A stretch of 28,937 nucleotides of DNA from UBA3210 sp963653535 (GCA_963653535.1 CAVJWU010000017.1:1-28937); one strand, 5' to 3'; counted from the first letter of the stretch, positions 1-6,926 are shown. Notes: generated from the letters alone by a model not told the origin. Program-made: numbers and translations.

Positions 1-59
1 TTACACACATCTGAATAATCGAAAAGTTTCAATTTTGTCAATTCACCTAAATATTTCAT
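1..59 (-). CDS. 5' fragment of unidentified gene (truncated by window edge)
   Basis: The first 19 codons of a minus-strand frame are visible, beginning MKYLGELTKLKLFDYSDVC and running off the window. It starts at an ATG with a weak purine-rich GGTGAT site upstream and a good extended -10 promoter, so it looks like a real gene start. The opening resembles the N-terminus of small winged-helix proteins such as AbiEi-type antitoxins, but 19 residues cannot decide this. Function unassigned. Confidence 0.4.
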   Translation of the reverse strand, partial: MKYLGELTKLKLFDYSDVC

Positions 60-75
60 ATTTATCACCACTTCA

Positions 76-102
76 ATTATAGCAAGTTAGAGATATATTC
101 AA
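76..102 (-). promoter_or_regulatory. Extended -10 promoter for the truncated left-edge gene
   Basis: On the minus strand the sequence reads TTGCTATAATT, a perfect TATAAT (76-81) with the TGn extended -10 element. A TTGAAT box (97-102) lies 15 bp upstream, a short spacing, so activity would rest mostly on the extended -10. It sits about 17 bases before the ATG. Confidence 0.5.
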
Positions 103-170
103 TAAAAAAGTATAAATAATTGCTCAATATATTTGCTATTTAAATTATATCGAGCATTATTTTATACTTT
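101..170 (-). terminator. Long-stem intrinsic terminator
   Basis: A nearly perfect 25-bp inverted repeat (arms 107-131 and 146-170, loop of about 14 nt) is followed on the minus strand by a run of T. It is oriented to end transcripts from the cassette at 516-2020 and insulates them from the promoter at 76-102. The stem is longer than in typical terminators, so a miniature-element origin is possible. Confidence 0.6.
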
Positions 171-219
171 AATTGCTAATATTAGTACTAAAGAACTTTC
201 TTGACCATGATTGCTTTCT

Positions 220-278
220 ATTCAATTAATAGAACATCATATGAAAGTTTTTTATATTATTTTTTAAGTAGTGGTGCA
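220..278 (+). repeat. Dispersed repeat, copy A (left of island)
   Basis: This stretch, opening ATTCAATTAATAGAACAT and ending AGTAGTGGTGCA, aligns with 3825-3884 at roughly 80% identity by eye, in the same orientation, with a one-base length difference in the middle. The length difference shifts any reading frame, so it is probably a noncoding repeat, not a conserved gene. Together the copies bracket the accessory island. Confidence 0.6.
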
Positions 279-496
279 TCTTTAGGACTGAATGCTGAGT
301 GGCAATTCTTTCCGATTCCTCGGTCCAACTTTTGGGGTTCACTTCAAAATTTCCACTACTTAAGTAAGGTTTCTTCCACTACCAATCGAGATTTCTCAAG
401 CTATTTTTAATGAAGTCGACCTCTCAACTTCCACTACTATTTTACCATTTTTGAAGGACTCTTTCGAGTAGTGGAAACTAAGGAATTTTCCACTAC
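267..496. repeat. Cluster of TTCCACTAC / GTAGTGGAA short repeats
   Basis: TTCCACTAC occurs at 351-359, 374-382, 429-437 and 488-496, and the inverted form AGTAGTGGAA at 467-476, with a shortened AGTAGTGG at 267-274. The 429-438 and 467-476 units could pair into a hairpin. The same AGTAGTGG also lies in the distant repeat copy at 3873-3880. No coding sequence is apparent here. Likely the ends of decayed mobile elements or a small nested palindromic repeat family. Confidence 0.55.
290..346 (+). mobile_element. Remnant of an IS3-family (IS150-group) right end
   Basis: Bases 323-346 read GTCCAACTTTTGGGGTTCAC followed by TTCA. The reverse complement matches the consensus inverted-repeat style of IS150-group elements (TGNAGTGACCCCAAAAAGTTGGACA). 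The preceding bases 290-322 look like the short stretch that usually follows orfB in such elements. No transposase gene and no matching left end were found, so this is a scar. Confidence 0.5.
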
Positions 497-515
497 AAAA
501 GCCAACATTTATTGA

Positions 516-866
516 TTAATATTTGAATTCAGGTGTCACTTTAAACTTAATACCTTCATTATTAAGTTTATCTATTTTCTTCTTTATTATGGTTGCTCTT
601 GCAGTTGTTAAAAGACCTCCATCAAGCAAAAGTTTTTTGCTCTCAATAAAGTTGAATGCAGAAACAGATGATACTGTTTTAATTTGACTTAAAGAAACAT
701 TTGAATTTTTTTCTAAAATTATTGAATAATCCTTTGCATCCCATTCAATTCCTTCAGCAATAGTTGTTGCATATGAATATCCACAATATTCACATTTGAA
801 ATTTTTAGCTGATCCTTCAACAATCACTTTCATTTTCTTTCCACAATTTGGACATTTATTTTCCAT
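516..866 (-). CDS. Zinc-ribbon protein with L7/L12-like C-terminal domain, candidate immunity protein
   Basis: A 116-residue cytosolic protein. The N-terminus carries a zinc ribbon with two CxxC knuckles (C5-P-N-C8 and C25-E-Y-C28). Residues ~50-113 have the order and spacing of a ribosomal L7/L12 C-terminal domain: an 'SQIKTVSSVSAFNFIESKKLL' type helix-turn, then a helix 'IIKKKIDKLNNEGIKFKV'. That similarity is judged from memory of the family. The start has a perfect AGGAGG eight bases upstream, and it overlaps the end of the preceding gene (856-866), so the two are translationally coupled. Placement directly after a toxin-like gene is typical of immunity proteins. That role is inference. 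An alternative is a general zinc-ribbon adaptor. Confidence 0.65.
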   Translation of the reverse strand: MENKCPNCGKKMKVIVEGSAKNFKCEYCGYSYATTIAEGIEWDAKDYSIILEKNSNVSLSQIKTVSSVSAFNFIESKKLLLDGGLLTTARATIIKKKIDKLNNEGIKFKVTPEFKY

Positions 867-1323
867 TCCTATAACCTCCTGGTATAAATTTTATGAATTC
901 TCCTCTTTCTTTTCCATTTAAAATCCAATAACTTCCTCTGCTATTCGAATAGATGGTCATATTTGGAGCATACACTGGTTTGCCTAAGGCGTTTGCTAAA
1001 TTTTGTGCAAATCCATTTACAGTAGAGCCTGTATTGCATGAAAACAATCGAATTGATTTTGCCTTTTTAAATCCAGGTTGTTTTTTGATTAGTTTTGCGG
1101 CTTCCCTAGCTTTTATAGCAATTGTTTGATTACCGTTTTCTATTTCTATAAGATCACTATTTCCATGGGCTATAACATCATACATTCCGTTAGGATCTAT
1201 ATCAGCTCTGTTAGCAATAAATTTTGCAAACAATGAACGCTCTCCTTCTTTCGGCATAAATGAAATATTTCCCTGTGCAATTTTCTCATGACTATAAGAA
1301 AACAAACTAGATTTACCTTTCAT
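856..1323 (-). CDS. Small protein with caspase-like His/Cys motifs, polymorphic-toxin-type domain
   Basis: A 155-residue protein with no signal peptide. Two motifs stand out: 'IAHGN' with His53, and 'IRLFSCNTGS' with Cys96, followed by 'GFAQNLANALGKPVYAP'. A His-Gly after a strand and a Cys after a second strand are typical of clan CD cysteine peptidases (caspase, CHAT, C80). Closely similar SCNTG...FAQ.LA..L..PV.AP modules occur at the C-termini of bacterial polymorphic toxins (family memory, not a search). It overlaps the upstream DUF4417 gene by 11 bases in the +1 frame, with GGAGG 11 bases before its ATG, and overlaps the downstream zinc-ribbon gene. In related loci this module appears fused to the DUF4417 protein, so the pair may be a split or frameshifted fusion. 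Target and catalytic activity are unknown. Confidence 0.6.
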   Translation of the reverse strand: MKGKSSLFSYSHEKIAQGNISFMPKEGERSLFAKFIANRADIDPNGMYDVIAHGNSDLIEIENGNQTIAIKAREAAKLIKKQPGFKKAKSIRLFSCNTGSTVNGFAQNLANALGKPVYAPNMTIYSNSRGSYWILNGKERGEFIKFIPGGYRNGK

Positions 1324-2020
1324 TGGATTTTAAACCTCCAAATGATTTATTTAATTTGTCTTTCTTATTTTCAATCATAGTATATGAATCATATTGATAA
1401 ATTGGAATACTTTTTTGCTTGGCATAATCGAACAAATCATCATAGGCTGGTCCATAAACACAAATTCCTGTAGGCTGCAATATATCAACAACATTATCGA
1501 TTTGTCTTTTCAATATCTTACGATTATCAAGTTTTTTTACAAATCCATTTGTACCTATGCAAATCAAAGTATGCATAGGATAGGATTCTAAAGATGTAAC
1601 AGTCAAGTCATCACCAATTCGTATATTAGGAATAACTTTGATACCTTGTTTCCCAAGGTAATAAGTTATTGCAAGATTTAGCCCTATCTGACTTTTTTGT
1701 ACCCATATAGGCATATTGTCATAGGGAGATGCATCAATTCCAACAACCATCTCATATTTTTTCAATTTCTCAACATAATTTTTAGGATTATTCAAGATTG
1801 GTTGGAATCCTATATCGTTACAATAAAAGGAAATTGTCGTAGTATTATCTTTTTTAATATCGCGTCTTCTATCCCACTGAACAATATTTGAAGGTGGATT
1901 AGTTGAAACCATCCACTCTTCAATAATGGGATACTCATCGATAGGCGTTCTTTTAGCATCTTTAATAAGATATGCTAAATACAAATCCCTCAAAAAGGGT
2001 GTTTTTGATTTTTTTATCAT
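1313..2020 (-). CDS. DUF4417-family protein
   Basis: A 235-residue protein if started at the ATG at 2020, which has AAGGAGG nine bases upstream; a start further upstream at 2053 would place this Shine-Dalgarno inside the gene, so 2020 is preferred. Family hallmarks are 'DRRRDIKKDNTTTISFYCND', 'VVGIDASPYDNMPIW', 'NIRIGD' and 'ICIGTNGFVKK', all typical of DUF4417, a family common in phages, plasmids and integrative elements. Biochemical role is unknown. The last residues (K-S-F-G-G-L-K-S-N-E-R) look like a linker into the following toxin-like module. First gene of the three-gene cassette; a structured leader lies upstream. Confidence 0.75.
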   Translation of the reverse strand: MIKKSKTPFLRDLYLAYLIKDAKRTPIDEYPIIEEWMVSTNPPSNIVQWDRRRDIKKDNTTTISFYCNDIGFQPILNNPKNYVEKLKKYEMVVGIDASPYDNMPIWVQKSQIGLNLAITYYLGKQGIKVIPNIRIGDDLTVTSLESYPMHTLICIGTNGFVKKLDNRKILKRQIDNVVDILQPTGICVYGPAYDDLFDYAKQKSIPIYQYDSYTMIENKKDKLNKSFGGLKSNER

Positions 2021-2084
2021 TTTAATTTTTCCTCCTTGATAAAAATTTACCATTCAAATCATGGTTGATTTTCAAGGATAACTA

Positions 2085-2161
2085 TGTTAAAATGACACTG
2101 CTAGGTAGCCAATTTAACACGCTATCTTATAGCTTGAGTTATTGCGAGTAATTCAAGCTAT
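2085..2161 (-). promoter_or_regulatory. Structured leader upstream of the DUF4417 cassette
   Basis: Two hairpins are visible on the minus strand. The first pairs 2129-2137 with 2153-2161 (TAGCTTGA / TCAAGCTA, plus an inner TTA/TAA). The second pairs 2085-2091 with 2113-2119 (TGTTAAA / TTTAACA) around a loop holding GCTACCTAGC. A short ORF ends inside the first stem. A short Lys-rich ORF, a hairpin, then 'CCTAGCAGTGTCATTTTAAC' resembles leaders I associate with Firmicute integrative elements, but I cannot name an Rfam family. Likely attenuation-type control or an element-specific signature. On the plus strand the first hairpin is followed by seven T, so it could also terminate leftover plus-strand transcripts. 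Confidence 0.45.
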
Positions 2162-2200
2162 TTTTTTATATTTTTTAACTTTTTTGATGTTCACCTCCAT
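2153..2200 (-). CDS. Putative 15-residue leader peptide
   Basis: A minus-strand ATG at 2200 opens MEVNIKKVKKYKKIA and stops at a TGA (2153-2155) that lies within the first leader hairpin. A GGAGGTGA motif overlaps its first codons, so the intended start may be slightly downstream at a non-ATG codon (ATC). Extremely Lys-rich, with no AAA-ATPase-like content. A leader ORF whose translation would melt or permit the following hairpin is the natural reading. Could be chance. Confidence 0.3.
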   Translation of the reverse strand: MEVNIKKVKKYKKIA

Positions 2201-2218
2201 TGCAATTCATAAACAAAT

Positions 2219-3346
2219 CTATAAATTTTCTTTTTCCAACACATTACTAAATTCACCATTAACATACATATTTTGGAGATTATTTCTTTCTCTAATCTCC
2301 TTTTTGTTTAGTTTGTACAATGGCAATATTTTATTATCACTAATCAAGTAACAACAATCTGGTCTAGTTATTTGATTGTTCATCAATGTGATATTGTGAG
2401 TCGTTATAATCGATTGCATATTCTCATAACTGTTTACTATTTTTAAAATAACTTGTGCAGTCGTATAGTGATAATATGCATCGAATTCATCAATAATTAA
2501 CATTGATAGATGATTGAATTCGAGCATCCAGCAATAAAATAACCAAATTGTCTTTGTACCTGATGAAATAATACTGCCAAAAGGCATTATTTTGCCATTA
2601 TCAAATTTAATTCCAAGATCATCAACTCCATTTTGGTTTTGGTAGACACAAAGATTGTATATCATTCCTTGGCTTTGTAAGAAATCCTGAAATTCTTTCA
2701 CTTTATCTTGTCTAATAATAATTGAAGATAATGACTCAGGTCCATTGGAATAACCGATATAAGAATTACCCTCAGTCAAACTTTTGAAATAGAGCATTCC
2801 TTCAACATATTTTACAAGTTTAAAGATTGGAGACTTCTCACTCAAAATCGTATTGTTGTAGATGAATTTGATAACAGATAATTGTTGAGGTACATTTTTA
2901 ATGTTTAAAGTTTTTGCTTCTTCGATGAAGTTCACGTTATGACTATCATCAAAATAGTTGTATTCGAAGATCAATTTACCATCCACATATAACTTTTCGT
3001 AAACAAGTGAAACTGGATTCGATTTAACGTATTCATATTTAATAATTTGCTTACCAAATTTAAATGTATATATGAACGTTGCTTTTGGATTAGTTGAACC
3101 AGCATAGAAATAACGATCTAGTGGCATAAGATACTTTTCTTTATCAACAATATGATATGTAATATCCATAATCGCCTGACAAAGAGAGGATTTACCACTA
3201 GCATTTGGTCCATAGATCAATGCTTTTTTAACAATTCCTTTGTCGACTAAAGAATAATTAAAGGTATACCTCTTCTTACTTTCCAAATCGAATTCAACTT
3301 TATTTTTGAATCCTTCAAAATTTTCAACTTCAAACTTTATAAGCAT
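2219..3346 (-). CDS. AAA/OLD-like ATPase (COG1106 type), orphan, possible defence gene
   Basis: A 375-residue SMC/ABC-like ATPase. Residue numbers are from the ATG at 3346, which has GAGGGTGAT upstream; an ATG-initiated frame opening at 3424 is excluded because a consensus promoter (3366-3393) lies inside that extension. Walker A 'GPNASGKSS' is near residues 45-53, a signature-like 'SSGTKT' near 265, Walker B 'LIIDEFDAYYH' near 285, and a 'TTHN' switch histidine near 316. Order and length fit AAA_15/AAA_21 ATPases found in AbiL, retron and other anti-phage systems, usually next to a RloB- or nuclease-type partner. No partner is adjacent; the next gene downstream is the leader and DUF4417 cassette. 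Defence role is inferred from family and island context. Confidence 0.75.
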   Translation of the reverse strand: MLIKFEVENFEGFKNKVEFDLESKKRYTFNYSLVDKGIVKKALIYGPNASGKSSLCQAIMDITYHIVDKEKYLMPLDRYFYAGSTNPKATFIYTFKFGKQIIKYEYVKSNPVSLVYEKLYVDGKLIFEYNYFDDSHNVNFIEEAKTLNIKNVPQQLSVIKFIYNNTILSEKSPIFKLVKYVEGMLYFKSLTEGNSYIGYSNGPESLSSIIIRQDKVKEFQDFLQSQGMIYNLCVYQNQNGVDDLGIKFDNGKIMPFGSIISSGTKTIWLFYCWMLEFNHLSMLIIDEFDAYYHYTTAQVILKIVNSYENMQSIITTHNITLMNNQITRPDCCYLISDNKILPLYKLNKKEIRERNNLQNMYVNGEFSNVLEKENL

Positions 3347-3365
3347 AATTATCACCCTCACAAAC

Positions 3366-3393
3366 ATTATACCACAAAAAGAAACCCAAGCAA
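3366..3393 (-). promoter_or_regulatory. Sigma-A type promoter for the AAA ATPase
   Basis: Minus-strand TTGCTT (3388-3393), 16 bp spacer and TATAAT (3366-3371), about 20 bases before the ATG at 3346. This is a good vegetative promoter and fixes the start of the gene. Confidence 0.75.
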
Positions 3394-3424
3394 GTGTAAT
3401 TCGGAATTTTTTTACGGATTTCAT

Positions 3425-3824
3425 GTCAGAAAGAATTTAAATGATAAATGTTATTGTTTTTATGTCAAATTTAGTCGATTAGATTTAATACTTAATTTTT
3501 ATTAAGAAAAAATAAATAACATATATAAAATAATCTTCTATATATGATTAGATGTCTTCGATGCAAGAACTATTGAGATTCAAACCAAATTGAAAGAAAT
3601 GAAAAACAATGGATATTAATTACTCAATATCCCCAGATTTCAAATACAAGATTTAATTTTCAATATCAAAACTCACAATAAAGGTTACCTTAAGCCAACA
3701 ATTCCTTTCTAGTCTTAACAATCATATAACCAAAGAAAATCTATTAATTGATTCTCCTCTCAAATCTGCAAAAACTGAAACAAAGCTTTAAAAACGTTTC
3801 TTTTCTTAGCTTTGAGTACTCCTC
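3425..3824. other. Intergenic region with decayed sequence
   Basis: No convincing gene. Visible items: a small inverted repeat CATATATA/TATATATG (3520-3527 and 3539-3546); a plus-strand open stretch 3548-3619 reading LDVFDARTIEIQTKLKEMKN then N-G-Y-stop, which looks like the tail of a lost protein-coding gene; and an inverted repeat CAAAGCT/AGCTTTG (3781-3787 and 3808-3814) just before repeat copy B. Base composition and lack of CGCG fit foreign or decayed DNA. Confidence 0.35.
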
Positions 3825-3884
3825 ATTCAATCAATGGAACATTCTATGAGAGTTTTTATGTTACTTAATTTGAGTAGTGGAGCA
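3825..3884 (+). repeat. Dispersed repeat, copy B (right of island)
   Basis: Aligns with 220-278 in direct orientation (ATTCAATCAATGGAACAT... to AGTAGTGGAGCA). After 3884 the two copies diverge. The remainder to 4089 contains no gene I can support: a 72-codon open frame overlaps the repeat, has no ribosome-binding site and no recognisable domain. Confidence 0.6.
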
Positions 3885-4089
3885 GTTTTTAAATGTGAAA
3901 AATACCTAAAAGTTCTTCATTTTGAAGAGACTATGAATGAATTAAGGGACTTGAGAGGACAAAATTCAGCGGTAAAAATTTTGAGTTCTTCAGGTCTACG
4001 TACTAAGCCATCAAGACAAGAAACCAGTAATTATAATTTTTGCCTTAGTTAAGGACTTTTTAACATCTATTCAAGAACTACTAAATCTT

Positions 4090-5511
4090 TTATATGGCTT
4101 TTTGACCATTAAAAAATTCATCAACTAATTCTTTTTCACCAGTTTTATATAATTTACCATCTTTAATCCAAATTGTTTTATCACATATTGAATGGGCACA
4201 TCTAATATCGTGAGTAACAATAATCATTGTATTCTTAGTTTCTTTATGAATCTCATTTAAAATGTTAATCATTTCTTTTAAGCCTTTATAATCTTGACCA
4301 ACTGTAGGTTCATCTAAAATTAATATCTTTGGATTACTCGCGACGACTGCAGCGATTGAGACTCTTCTTTTTTGGCCTTCAGATAGTGATTGAGGATGTT
4401 TAGAATAAAGTTTTTCTACATCAAATTTTTGAGCGATTTCTAACGCGTAATCTTTACTTATTGCGTTAAATTCAATCTCCTTTTGAACACTTGGCATAAA
4501 TAATTGATAATCTGGGTTTTGATAAATAACTCCAACATATTGGTAAAACTTCTTATTCCCTCGTTTTGATGGTAGTTTTGGATCAATATTTTGTTTAATA
4601 AAACCAGAAGAACATTTATTTAATCTACTAATTAAGCGCATTACAGTTGTTTTTCCTCCGCCATTTTCGCCTAAAATAAGTGTTCTAGAACCTTCTAATA
4701 TACTAAAAGATACATTATCAATAATAACTTTATCCTTAGTTTTATAAGAAACATTTTGTAAAGATAAAATAGGATTTTTATCTTCATATTGAGGTAAAGA
4801 ATCTTCTATTTTTATTGATTGCTCAACTAGATATTTTTCTTTTTCTTCTATTTTTATCACATTTCTATCTTTTAAAGCATAAACATTATCAACATAAGGT
4901 AAAACTAAATCTAAACGATGTTCAATCACAATAATCGCATAATTTAATTTAACTAATGTTTTTAATGTTGACATTAATTTATGCGCGCTTATTAAATCAA
5001 GATTTGCGAGAGGTTCATCTAAAATAACAATCTTTTGTCCCATCGCTAAAGTTGAGGCAGTGATAATTCTTTGTTTTTGTCCACCGGAACATTTCTTACT
5101 TTCCCAACTTGGATCAATATTCATTACCTTAGAAACTGTATCGATTTGTTTTTTTATATTAGCCGCATTTACTCCTAAATTTTCTAAGCCAAATGCAATT
5201 TCATCTTCAACATATTTATGAAGAATTTGTGCGTCAGCATTTTGTAAAACAACACCAACTTCTTTAGTAATTTGTCCTAATGATTTATTTTTAATATTTG
5301 TTCCATTAATTAAGACTTCACCTTGAATATAGCCATTATTAATATGAGGAATTATTCCACTTATTAAATACATTAATGTTGATTTACCTTCACCAGAATA
5401 GCCTGAAAGTAAATTAAAAGTACCATATTCTATTTTTAAATTGATATCGTGAAGAATTTCATTTTTATTATCATAAGAAAAACTAACATGTTTTAATTCG
5501 ATCGCATTCAT
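4090..5511 (-). CDS. ECF transporter fused double ATPase (EcfA1-EcfA2 type)
   Basis: A 473-residue protein with two complete ABC ATPase domains that powers an energy-coupling-factor importer at the inner face of the membrane. Domain 1: Walker A GYSGEGKST (37-45), signature SGGQKQR, Walker B VILDEPLANLD. Domain 2: Walker A GENGGGKTT (near 285), signature LSEGQKRR, Walker B LILDEPTVGQD. Both sites look intact. In many Firmicutes these ATPases are separate; a fusion like this is known from the YkoD/CbiO2 branch. The start codon overlaps the EcfT stop by four bases (ATGA), so it is translationally coupled. Last gene of the S-T-A operon. No clear terminator follows. Confidence 0.9.
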   Translation of the reverse strand: MNAIELKHVSFSYDNKNEILHDINLKIEYGTFNLLSGYSGEGKSTLMYLISGIIPHINNGYIQGEVLINGTNIKNKSLGQITKEVGVVLQNADAQILHKYVEDEIAFGLENLGVNAANIKKQIDTVSKVMNIDPSWESKKCSGGQKQRIITASTLAMGQKIVILDEPLANLDLISAHKLMSTLKTLVKLNYAIIVIEHRLDLVLPYVDNVYALKDRNVIKIEEKEKYLVEQSIKIEDSLPQYEDKNPILSLQNVSYKTKDKVIIDNVSFSILEGSRTLILGENGGGKTTVMRLISRLNKCSSGFIKQNIDPKLPSKRGNKKFYQYVGVIYQNPDYQLFMPSVQKEIEFNAISKDYALEIAQKFDVEKLYSKHPQSLSEGQKRRVSIAAVVASNPKILILDEPTVGQDYKGLKEMINILNEIHKETKNTMIIVTHDIRCAHSICDKTIWIKDGKLYKTGEKELVDEFFNGQKAI

Positions 5512-6191
5512 AAAATAATTACTCCTACTATACTAGCCATTACGCCGGTAATGAAGATTAAATCAATAAAATTAATATATGACTTTTTATAGATAGAATA
5601 AGATTTACTTTTTAAAGAAAAGCCTCGTGTTTCTATTGATAAAGACAAAGTGTCAGAAATATTAACTAAGCGCATAACAAAAGGAATTAAAAAAGCTCTA
5701 TAGAAGACCTTGATATTAAAAATATTGCCTGCACCGCGCGACTTCATCGCTTCTTTTACTCTCTTAATTTCTTCTTTTAAAGAGGAAGGAAAACTTGTGA
5801 CGATAAGCATTCCTAATGTAATGCTTCTAGGGCATTTAAGCGTTGATAAATTTCTTACCATATCATTAGGTTCGACATTCATCCCGAGCGTTAAAGCGAT
5901 AAATACCGCGCCAAAACGATTAGCCATCGCGATAAAAGAAGACCAAGAATATGAATTAACTAAAAAAGCAATTAATGAAAATAATCCCCCGATAAATAAA
6001 TAAGAAATTATTCCTTTTAAAGCTTTCTTCTTATCTCCAAATATAAAAATCCATACATATAATGAAGATAGAAAATAACTACATTTAATCTCACTCGCGA
6101 ATATTAAACCAACGACCATAATACTAATCGCACTAATTAATATAAACAATGGATAAATTTTATTATTTTCTTTTAGGCTAAAAAATTCCAT
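5508..6191 (-). CDS. ecfT: ECF transporter transmembrane T component
   Basis: A 227-residue membrane protein of about five to six helices (for example near residues 13-33, 37-52, 59-80, 205-225). It couples the ATPases to the substrate-binding S protein. The two family motifs are present in the cytoplasmic coupling helices: 'SRGAG' near 152 and 'ETRGF' near 190, corresponding to the conserved A-R-G motifs that contact each ATPase. Its ATG overlaps the stop of the S gene (TAATG) and its stop overlaps the ATPase start, so all three are co-translated. The operon context suggests a dedicated importer and not the shared module. Confidence 0.88.
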   Translation of the reverse strand: MEFFSLKENNKIYPLFILISAISIMVVGLIFASEIKCSYFLSSLYVWIFIFGDKKKALKGIISYLFIGGLFSLIAFLVNSYSWSSFIAMANRFGAVFIALTLGMNVEPNDMVRNLSTLKCPRSITLGMLIVTSFPSSLKEEIKRVKEAMKSRGAGNIFNIKVFYRAFLIPFVMRLVNISDTLSLSIETRGFSLKSKSYSIYKKSYINFIDLIFITGVMASIVGVIIL

Positions 6192-6877
6192 TATTTAATT
6201 ACTCCTGCTTTTTTAAGTTCTTTAGAAATAATCATCCCAATTATAGAACCAATAAAAGATAAGGCAACAATCGCGATTCCCATTAAAATAATTAATAAAG
6301 GATTATTATTTCCAATAAATAAACTGACGGCAGATTTTTCATTTCCTGAAGGAGAATACATTACATTGTAATAGAAAAATAGCATAGGATAAGTTAAAGG
6401 GAGATATAAAGTAGATGCAACAATACAACCAATATCAGTTTTAAAACCTTTAAAAATAAGTGAGACTAATTCAGCAATTAATGCGCATAAAACGATACAT
6501 ACCATCGGAGGAAACATAAAAACTAAAACGCAGCTAATTAATAAACCTTGAAGAAATAAAGCACCTGGTTTTCTTACTTTCATAATCCCTATTATAGGAA
6601 AGATAGAAAATTGTAAAGCTAATCCTAATTGAATAATTCCAATTACAGGGATATTAACTAGTAATGGCATGATTGCACCAGTGCATAATGTACATGCGCT
6701 CATGATAGCTAAAAAAACAATATCTTTAATCTTATATTTTGAAAAGAATTTTTGTTCCTTTTCATTATTAATATTTTTATTTTCATCTATTTCTTTATTA
6801 TTTTTAATATCTTCTTCAACATTATTAACAAGGGAAGAAGCAATTTCTAATTGATCATTGTTAGTTTCTTCGTTCAT
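6191..6877 (-). CDS. ECF transporter substrate-binding S component, ligand unknown
   Basis: A 228-residue protein: a ~48-residue Asn/Glu/Lys-rich cytoplasmic extension followed by about six hydrophobic helices, the usual S-component layout. The long acidic/polar N-terminal tail is unusual. An 'RKPGA' turn after the second helix pair recalls YkoE, and an S plus T plus fused double ATPase arrangement is that of the YkoE-C-D (hydroxymethylpyrimidine/thiamine) system. This is suggestive only. The 5' leader is about 40 bases, too short for a TPP or other vitamin riboswitch, so regulation cannot be used to name the ligand. Confidence 0.7.
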   Translation of the reverse strand: MNEETNNDQLEIASSLVNNVEEDIKNNKEIDENKNINNEKEQKFFSKYKIKDIVFLAIMSACTLCTGAIMPLLVNIPVIGIIQLGLALQFSIFPIIGIMKVRKPGALFLQGLLISCVLVFMFPPMVCIVLCALIAELVSLIFKGFKTDIGCIVASTLYLPLTYPMLFFYYNVMYSPSGNEKSAVSLFIGNNNPLLIILMGIAIVALSFIGSIIGMIISKELKKAGVIK

Positions 6878-6926
6878 AATTCACCATTTATATAATTAAA
6901 ATTATATACCTTCATTTGATAAAGGT

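Noticed and set aside
201..410. 69-codon plus-strand open frame
   Set aside because: It spans repeat copy A and the IS3 scar, has no ribosome-binding site, and its frame is not kept in repeat copy B.
267..496. CRISPR array
   Set aside because: Repeat units are nine bases, irregularly spaced and in both orientations.
2129..2167. Plus-strand intrinsic terminator
   Set aside because: Hairpin plus seven T is real, but no plus-strand gene lies upstream; better read as part of the minus-strand leader.
3834..4052. 72-codon plus-strand open frame
   Set aside because: Begins inside repeat copy B, lacks a ribosome-binding site and any recognisable domain.
5710..6003. 97-codon plus-strand open frame inside ecfT
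   Set aside because: Shadow of the well-supported EcfT gene; no ribosome-binding site.
6878..6926. TPP or other vitamin riboswitch before the ECF operon
   Set aside because: Only ~40 bases lie between promoter and start and no riboswitch core motif is visible.
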